Assembly: GCF_000204055.1 (NCBI RefSeq)
Contig: NW_006768810.1
Coordinates: 290,632 to 354,631, forward strand
Source: Melampsora larici-populina 98AG31
Taxonomy: Eukaryota; Basidiomycota; Pucciniomycetes; Pucciniales; Melampsoraceae
DNA: 64,000 bases
Direction of reading: 5' to 3'
Program-made: the position numbers and the translations under genes
Shown: in pieces, positions 57,569 to 64,000 of the stretch
How the letters are laid out: each line of letters opens with the position of its first letter
Numbering within the stretch: the stretch's first letter is position 1
Notes under the pieces: generated by a model
Told to the model about the DNA's origin: nothing
Seen by the model: the letters and a program-made list of their open reading frames with translations, nothing else
Databases searched by the model: none

Positions 57569-58049
57569 TCTATTATGTATTTTCATCAATTTTCTTGTTT
57601 GATGGTCATTGTGTATTTGATCTTTTTTGTTGACTCATGTTCATATTTCATATAGTTTTTTCCTGTTTTTCCCGTGTGTTTTCTCTTTTTTTGAATTTGA
57701 ATGTTCTCGTTCTTCATCAATTTTCTACTTTGTAGGTCATGTTGTGTATATGTGATGTTTTTGTTGAACAATGTTCATACAAAACATTGCTCTTTCCTTG
57801 TTTTTTCTCTTTGTTTTTTTCAATTTGAATGTTCTCAATTTTCTTGGAAAGTCTCTCTTATGCGCTCTGAATTTCCGAAATGTGACAAAGATCTTTTTGC
57901 CTAAGAGGAAATAAACGAAAGTAATGGACAAGAGAGTTCATAACACAAACAAGTAAAAAAAACAATTTTGGAAGATGAGATTAAAGAAGACAACTTGAAA
58001 GACAAGTTCATAAACATAGTAAGGAAGAAAAATTGACGAGTACAAGATA
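57569..58049. other. Shared 3' region between the two transposon genes
   Basis: AT-rich. Contains two diverged copies of TTTGAATTTGAATGTTCTC near 57690 and 57820, probably a tandem duplication. Both polyadenylation regions must lie here. Confidence 0.5.
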
Positions 58050-61011
58050 TCACCCCATATCAACATCGGTGTCCAGCTCCATAGCATTGCCTCCTGCTTC
58101 CATTTGCATCTCTAAATCGTCTGATCCCACATAGTCGTGATCACCAGGATTAACACCCATCAAAAGTATACTGGGTTCGTTTAGTCCAAGAGTCCAGGCA
58201 GGCAACTCTCTATGAGCAAGAGTCATCACAATTGAAGAGGCTGGGATGAATTCCTCTTTGAACCTTTGCACCACACGTACCATGCTCAATCTTTCCATCA
58301 TCTGGTCCAACGCTAAATTCCTCACAACCTCCAACCATCTCACCAACACAACATTTTCGTTAGATCCCTTCAATGACAGAATATGAAGCACTTTTGCCCA
58401 CATGTACTTCCCTTTGATTTCAACCTTCACCATGTTTGAAGCCACCTTCTTACTGTATTTCATCCCGTTGCGTCCAGTCAAAACTCCAACTTCGCGTGCA
58501 TATGCTGACAGAATACGTGCTCCATCGGGGTATGGGAGCACACGATAGTCGAACCAGGCCTTGTCTTGAGCTTGATGATATTTCAGAAGATCCATATACA
58601 CCTTGTCATCCATTTCGAAAAGAGTGCCAACATTTCGCTGTATAATTTTGATTTTTTCGTCGACTGGGGGGGCTTTGCACAGAAGCCGCTGAGTGTGACA
58701 GAAACGACGCATCACTGTCTGTGCCATCTCCTCTAGATATGAGCACGTTTTGGTAAGCATCATGTTGACTACATAAAACATATATGGATATAGTACTGAC
58801 CAACTTTTCCATTTGTTTTGATTTTTTGCAAAAAACCACAAAGTCGCTCACCCGGAAATTCTGAAACACCTAACATTGGACCCCACCTCTCCATCTGACT
58901 AGATGAATGGATCGTGTAGTGGTGTTTCTGTTTGATATTGCAATTTTCCTGGATTTTAAAAGAAGTCAATGTATATTCAAAGTATGCTTGTTTGAATCTT
59001 GCTGGGTAATTGGTTTTAACCTTCCTCGCAGCCATGATGTGAGTACTCTCCACCAGAGCACAGAAGTTGTGCAACAAGTTGTTGAGGTAACGATCGGATC
59101 GGTTCTCCACAAAATCGTGGTAGTTTCCAATAAGTACATCAATAGCCGCCAGTGGTAGGTGAGTAGCAAAGAGCGCATGCCATTCGCTGGCCTTGAGCTT
59201 ACCATTGGCTGCAGTACCAATTCCAGATGGAATCCTAGTTACGCCTGGCGGGACCTTGATCGAATTCAAATTTTGACGAATAAGAGTGATAAGATTGTCT
59301 GAAAGCCAACCTTTGCCACCTTCAAGCGCCTCAAGATCTACCTCCAAACCCTTGTTATCCGCCCCAATCATCGCATCCGTGACCAGGAACTTCCATTGAA
59401 AGCGGAAGTGATTTGCCAGAACTCCCTCGAACCAGTTGTGCATGATCCCCAGTACAACGTCCTTAACCGGATCCCAATATGGTAGCCGATTCAGTTCCGA
59501 CCATCGTACCCCAGTCTTAGCAAGCTTGAGCTTCCTTTCATCTAGAGTGTCACAATTCTTCCACTCATACGCAGCTCCAATAACGTCACGTCGATTCCGT
59601 AAACGGCCAACGGCCATTTTTGACAATTGATTCTTTGGTAAAAAACACCATGAACAAAAATATGTTCCCGAGTGAGATATAAAACCAGCTACTTTATGAT
59701 TTGCTACAATATCCCCGCTGAGATAAGAAAGTCGAACTAGTACTTTGCGTCCTTCAGGATGTTGGTGGGTCTTGATTTGAATACCATGATCCAGTATGAG
59801 TAGCTGATCAACTATAGGTCGGAGGATATGGCTGATCGTTGTCATGTCCGGTTGATCAGGCGCCGGAACCATCCCAGCCAAGAAGGTATGCTTCATCTGT
59901 TGACAAGCCTGAGGTGGGAGATTTAAGCATTGCATAGATAATACACCGATAGAGACTTGTCTTCCTGAAGTCTTGTTTCCCAATGGGTTAAACCAATCCA
60001 CGAATAACGAAAATCCCAAGTGTAAGGGATGATGTGAAGATGATGTTGAGTTAGACGATGGTGTGCCAGTGTAGAGATTTCTTGCCGCTACACTTTGATT
60101 GTAGTCAATAATTTCATCACTATTACCTGCTCTACATTTTTGCTTCCAATCATCAATTGAGTCTTCAATATAAGGTATTGACAATAACCACGTCAACCAT
60201 TCCTGAAATTCTTGAATGATAAATGTTGATAGAGGTTTTTTAAATAGTGGTTTCACAGGAAGACGGGGACGTTGTTCAGAAAGTCGAGTGATGGTTGGAA
60301 GTTCGGGTATGATGTGATTGGCAAACAGTTCGGTGCCACAAGGATCAGTCGTTGGTAATTCTTGATAGCCACATTCAGCTGGTGCAACCTCAGGCTCGTA
60401 GAGAGTGTAGCACTTTGTGCAGCATGCATATCGTTCAAGAGTCGCTTCCAGATTGAGGCGCTTGGTCATTGTTTGTACATCTCTCGGAACAGACATTTCC
60501 CAGTTATCGTCGAGGTCGATTTGAGTACAGAGTCGAACAATTTGCACAACATAATCTCGAGCTTGTCGGCAGTTATTCCGACTCATTCTACACTCGAGGA
60601 ATAGCCAACCAATAAAATACATTATGAGATCTAGATGAAAGAGTTTTTTTGTCAGCTTTGACCAAGAAGTTTGAATCGAGTTTGTATCTTACAGGCTAGC
60701 TTGAACACATTGGGATCATCAGGGCCTTTGATATGAATCGAACCCGAATCAGAAGAATTGTCCTTGGTTTCAGCTTCTTCAATCTTCACCTTTGAATTAA
60801 AATCTTGTGCTAATGCCTCAAGGATTGGCGTGTTTTCTGCTTCAGTAGCCATATTTCTTCGATGTTTCCTTGCGGTTTCTGGATGAACCCATAGGCCTGA
60901 TTTTTGCTTTCCGTTTTCGTCGGTATGTTTTTTTTTGACACACTCAATGCAAGTACAAAGTATCATACTGAATTTTGGATCGGATTGATTTGAGGGTCCG
61001 CTGTTGTCCAT
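58050..61011 (-). CDS. Plavaka/Tnp2-like transposase
   Basis: Exon 1 61011-60693 has CTCIECVKKKH and HPETARKHRRN. A 62-nt intron (GTAAGA...TCTAG) joins exon 2 (60630-58852) in phase, starting YLIMYFIGWLFLECRMSR. The catalytic core follows: FVDWFNPLGNKTSGRQVSIG (first acidic residue), GDIVANHKVAGFISHSGTYF with CSWC, VVLGIMHNWFEGVLANHFRF, and TRIPSGIGTAANGKLKASEW. Exon 3 is 58768-58050, ending ELDTDVDMG. The last junction is uncertain. A GTGAGC donor at 58851 gives an 83-nt intron but removes ERLCGFLQKIKTN, a conserved-looking segment. A donor at 58800 keeps it but leaves only 32 nt. Either way the frame is open and no stop is seen. The enzyme would cut at the TIRs. Confidence 0.8.
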
Positions 61012-61257
61012 CTCAAGAATTTTGCTAACAAGTCAAAGAAACACCTGATTGTTGATTACGATTGATTATGATCAATTCAAACAACTAATTTATGAAGTTG
61101 ATAGTGAATTTGGATTTGGTTATTGACTGTAGCTGACTATTGTTTCAAGTTGGCGTTGATGAGTATCACAGTTGAGGTTGAATAGGCAACAAAGTCAAAA
61201 TGAGAAGCTGATGAGATATGAGGTTGGGTTTCTCGCGTGAGAACGTGATTGAGTGGA

Positions 61258-61389
61258 TTGAGAGGGGGGCAGGTGACGCTTCAGACAGTTCCTGGTCGTG
61301 AACTGATGAAGCGGCATGCGACTCTGCGGCCCCGACCCGAAGCGTGCGCGCGACGCTTCATATGTAGCGTCGCCGCCTTGCCCGGGGTG
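61258..61389 (-). repeat. Right terminal inverted repeat of the Plavaka-type element
   Basis: Exact inverse of 54905-55036 as far as can be compared by eye. Confidence 0.9.
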
Positions 61390-61397
61390 TTATGATT

Positions 61398-62564
61398 GAA
61401 CCGAAGGCCTCTTGAAGAGGCCCCTTCTCAGTATTAATGATACACCATCAAAACCAAGGTTCAAACCCAACCAAACACACTTTTTCATAATTCAAGATAT
61501 TCAAGTTTCTATATAATTTCCAGCAAATTTCAACAAGATCTTTCCTTTATCTTTGTATTATACTTTCAACTCCAAAATTGGATCATGGTTTCAAACAAAA
61601 AACACAGAAAAGGCAAAAATGAAAAATGACAAGTTTTTATCAAGATATGTATATTGTTGGAAAACTACTTTGAATATTCAAAAAAAAATGAGGGGAGGTG
61701 CATTTTTACAGTGTCCTCTTGGGAGTATCAGAAGGGCCGTGTAATTTTCTAGTGGCTAATTTCTAGCCGCTAGACATGTCTAAATACATACACACAGCCT
61801 TCTCATTTCAGCATTGGTTAACATACTTCCCACGTGCTTGACCAAAAGAAACATCATACAAACTTTTTGTCATAGCCAGTGCTCATCTGCCTGGACCCAC
61901 AAGATAACACCTTCACTCTGAGCGTGATCTACCTTCCGGGACACAACTACACACTGGGAAACACCTTGGCCAACATCTATTTGCCCTCCAGCTCCCAACG
62001 CACACACCCGCACTGGCTTATGATATAGTAGTATGATACAACAGATAATGATACACAGTATCTGAAGGGAATTGAAGGTTGTAATAAAATAAATCAGGTG
62101 AAGTTAAGTGATTGAAGTGTTGGCAAAGTTGAGAAATGTGGTAGTTGACGTCAATGTAAACAAGTTGAATGATGATATGGATCTTCAAAAAACTTAACAT
62201 CAAGTAGGCATCACAACATGAGCCCCTTGTACAAATTGCACCGACTGATGAATGTGATTGATTTACTTCTTAATGGAAAGCTTTGATTACTTCTGCTAGG
62301 CTGCTACTCCGTATGCCATACACTTGCTGGTTGGCGGGTGCCTCCGTGTGAACGGGTGAAGCCTTGCTGAGCCTTATGCATGAAACAACTCGGACGTGAT
62401 GGGATGATAGTGGACCGCTTTGGGCGGCATTACCTTTTGGTGGTTGCTCTTAAGGGGTCTGCGAGAGCATATGACCAAACCTGTGTGTCAGAATGTGATA
62501 AGGGGTGCTGGGGAGTATATTACCAGAGGTCTAGCTGCTAATCCCATAGAACATCGGGTTTCAT
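61398..62564. other. No gene recognised
   Basis: AT-rich flank of the Plavaka-type element. Short ORFs without conserved features. Confidence 0.35.
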
Positions 62565-62735
62565 GGACTTTTATCCCTTGTTCATTTGTTTTTGTGTCAG
62601 AGTAAAATACATAGCTGGAGCAAAAGATGTGGTGAAAAAATCAGGTGACCCTGAAATGTAGCTTTACACCACATTTTTGACACTGCACCATGAGGCGTAA
62701 AAAGATGTGATGTAATTTTCTCAAAACCAAGTGAT
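62565..62735. repeat. Dispersed repeat, copy of 54605-54800
   Basis: Direct copy with about 85 percent identity over 165 bases. It lacks the intact hairpin of the first copy. Confidence 0.7.
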
Positions 62736-63051
62736 ACCAAATTTCATACCTGGTCCTTTGCACCAAGCAAACTCAGTGTAAAGATTCCCGCTGTAATATT
62801 CTCAAAACTGAGTCAAAACCGAATTGGCAAGCATTTTTGTAAAACCTGACAATTCCAAATAGTTCTGAATACGAGTGAAGTTGTAATGAGGAAGATTTTT
62901 GCTGTAGAACAAAAAAAAAACAGGAAAAACAAAATCAAACAAACAAATAGGCCAATAAATTTTCGGGTTTGACCTTCGGATCTCAAAAAAAAGTATCAAT
63001 TATCAGGTATGACAGGTCTATGGGTTTTTCAACCGATTTCACTGCAAATAA
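62736..63051. other. No gene recognised
   Basis: AT-rich sequence between a repeat and a MITE. Confidence 0.35.
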
Positions 63052-63357
63052 GAGCACCCACTATGGTTGCGTTAACTCGGTGATTTAGCGTTACCCTAAC
63101 GCTAAAATACCAACATGTCCACTATGGACCTGTTTTAGACCTGCGGTCCGTACGGCTGCGTCAAGTCTTGCACTTCGTGTGCTCAGATTTACGCAAGCCT
63201 ACAACTTGATTTATCGTAGGAACTAGGGAAAGCAGACGATAAATCATCCCATAGTGGATTTCACGCGGTTACCAACTTTGGTAAAACACGCATGATCAAA
63301 CTTCGCGCTCAGGAACGCAAACTTTACAATAAAACACTCCCACCATAGTGGGTGCTC
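63052..63357. mobile_element. Tourist-like MITE (306 bp)
   Basis: Ends GAGCACCCACTATGGT and ACCATAGTGGGTGCTC, flanked by TAA on both sides (63049-63051 and 63358-63360). The TAA duplication and the GAGCACC-type ends fit PIF/Harbinger (Tourist) MITEs. Internal CCACTATGG and ATAGTGG motifs recur. Non-coding. Confidence 0.85.
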
Positions 63358-63711
63358 TAAAATCTATTTGGCCAAAAAATTATCAGGTTTTCTGGAGTAT
63401 CAGGTTTGGCACATATGGGTTCACTCACATCATACCAATCACTCAAAATACAAACATTAAAATTAAATTCAAAACAAAGATTACAAAAAAAAGAATTACT
63501 CCCAAGTTTAAAATTACTGAAAAGAGATTTTTTTTGAAAAACAAAAAGCCTGATTGATTCTTTTGTCTAACTTTTTATTCACAAACAAATCAAAATCAAA
63601 ACAATTGGTTATGTTGTAAAGATCACCCTGATGCAAGGCCTATGATCACGCACATTTCAACATACAAAAAAAGATAAGGCAGCATTACAGCACACACACC
63701 AAACTAAACAA
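63358..63711. other. 3' region of the right-edge gene
   Basis: AT-rich, A-rich stretches. Presumably the 3' UTR and downstream region of the minus-strand gene ending at 63712. Confidence 0.4.
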
Positions 63712-63999
63712 TCATTCATTGGCCTCTACCTCACCAGCACCAGCACCACTACCGTCATCTTCATCATCCTCTTCCATATCCACTTCTTCTTCCTCTTCGT
63801 CCTCCACATCTTCTTCTACTTCCTTCACCATCGCATTGCCATTGGGTTGAGTAGGTCCTTCAGGGTTTTCCTCACCCTCATCTGTCTTCGGCTTCTCTTC
63901 CTCATCTTCTTCCATCATGTCCATCTCCTCACCTTCTTCTCTGTCTGTCTCTTCTGGTTGTTGAGTGGGATGACCATCAAGACTCCCCTTCGGGACACC
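63712..63999 (-). CDS. Acidic C-terminal tail of a gene entering from the right
   Basis: The frame is open from the window edge (GVPKGSLDGHPTQQPEET) through GNAMVKEVEEDVEDEEEEEV to GAGEVEANE and a stop at 63714-63712. At least 95 residues are visible, about half of them Asp or Glu. Acidic tails like this occur in histone chaperones and chromatin-remodelling subunits, but no fold-specific motif is visible here, so the identity is open. The absence of stops over 288 bases and the organised codon pattern support a real host gene. Confidence 0.6.
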   Translation of the reverse strand, partial: GVPKGSLDGHPTQQPEETDREEGEEMDMMEEDEEEKPKTDEGEENPEGPTQPNGNAMVKEVEEDVEDEEEEEVDMEEDDEDDGSGAGAGEVEANE

Positions 64000-64000
64000 G

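Larger units (their letters stand above)
54905..61389. mobile_element. Plavaka-type DNA transposon, complete (6.5 kb)
   Basis: Perfect inverted repeats of about 132 bp begin CACCCCGGGCAAGGCGGCGA. TTATGATT flanks both sides (54896-54903 and 61390-61397), an apparent 8-bp target duplication. Inside are two genes transcribed toward each other: an accessory gene (55583-57568, plus) and a Tnp2-like transposase (61011-58050, minus). The perfect TIRs indicate recent movement. Similar transposases in basidiomycetes are called Plavaka, in the CACTA-related group. The 8-bp duplication should be checked, since CACTA elements usually make 2-3 bp. Confidence 0.85.

Noticed and set aside
61440..61475. GGTTCAAACCC resembling a tRNA B box
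   Set aside because: No A box, acceptor stem or cloverleaf could be formed around it. No tRNA or rRNA gene was found in the window.

Overview
The window looks like transposon-packed, intron-containing DNA of a rust fungus (Pucciniales). This is inferred from gene content, not from a search. The clues are an F-box/leucine-rich family in repeated copies, fragments of expanded alpha-kinases, a Myb/SANT-like exon, a basidiomycete Plavaka (Tnp2-like) transposon, a hAT transposase, short introns of about 45-90 nt with GTAAGT/GTGAGT donors, and many foldback elements. Little of the 64 kb is host coding sequence.

Layout. 0-0.35 kb: start of a Myb/SANT-like gene running off the left edge. 1.4-4.1 kb: a decayed hAT transposase gene, with an 815-bp CACTA-type foldback element in one intron. 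5.6-6.7 kb: an unrecognised multi-exon pseudogene. 8.6-14.5 kb: a structurally complete tyrosine-recombinase retrotransposon of the Ngaro/PAT type (gag, RT-RNase H, YR, split direct repeats A1-B1-A2-B2), inserted without target duplication into an F-box gene. 15.4-16.7 kb: the one intact F-box gene, with a small second exon. 20.0-25.1 kb: an F-box pseudogene split by a 3.7-kb TIR element, which holds a 1.3-kb foldback, which holds two TA-flanked MITEs. 32.1-32.8 kb: a candidate secreted protein. 34.1-41.5 kb: a CACTA-type foldback invaded by a 5.8-kb long-TIR, Mutator-like element (9-bp target duplication) that carries an alpha-kinase fragment and another gene fragment, and by two small MITEs. 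The 233-bp assembly gap lies here. 43.2-45.1 kb: a second broken alpha-kinase gene. 45-52 kb: repeats, no convincing gene. 53 kb: an unrecognised ORF with one stop. 54.9-61.4 kb: a Plavaka-type DNA transposon with perfect 132-bp TIRs and two convergent genes, a near-intact transposase and an accessory protein of unknown function. 63.1-63.4 kb: a Tourist-like MITE. 63.7 kb to the end: the acidic C-terminus of a gene entering from the right.

How the parts relate. The F-box copies at about 8.6/14.5, 15.4 and 20-25 kb share a small 3' exon and, for two of them, 3' flanking sequence. They look like one tandem family that successive transposons have broken up. The in-frame stops that interrupt otherwise open reading frames are nearly all TGA, and several sit where a TCG to TTG change would turn an Arg codon into TGA. 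This suggests cytosine-directed mutation of repeats rather than random decay.
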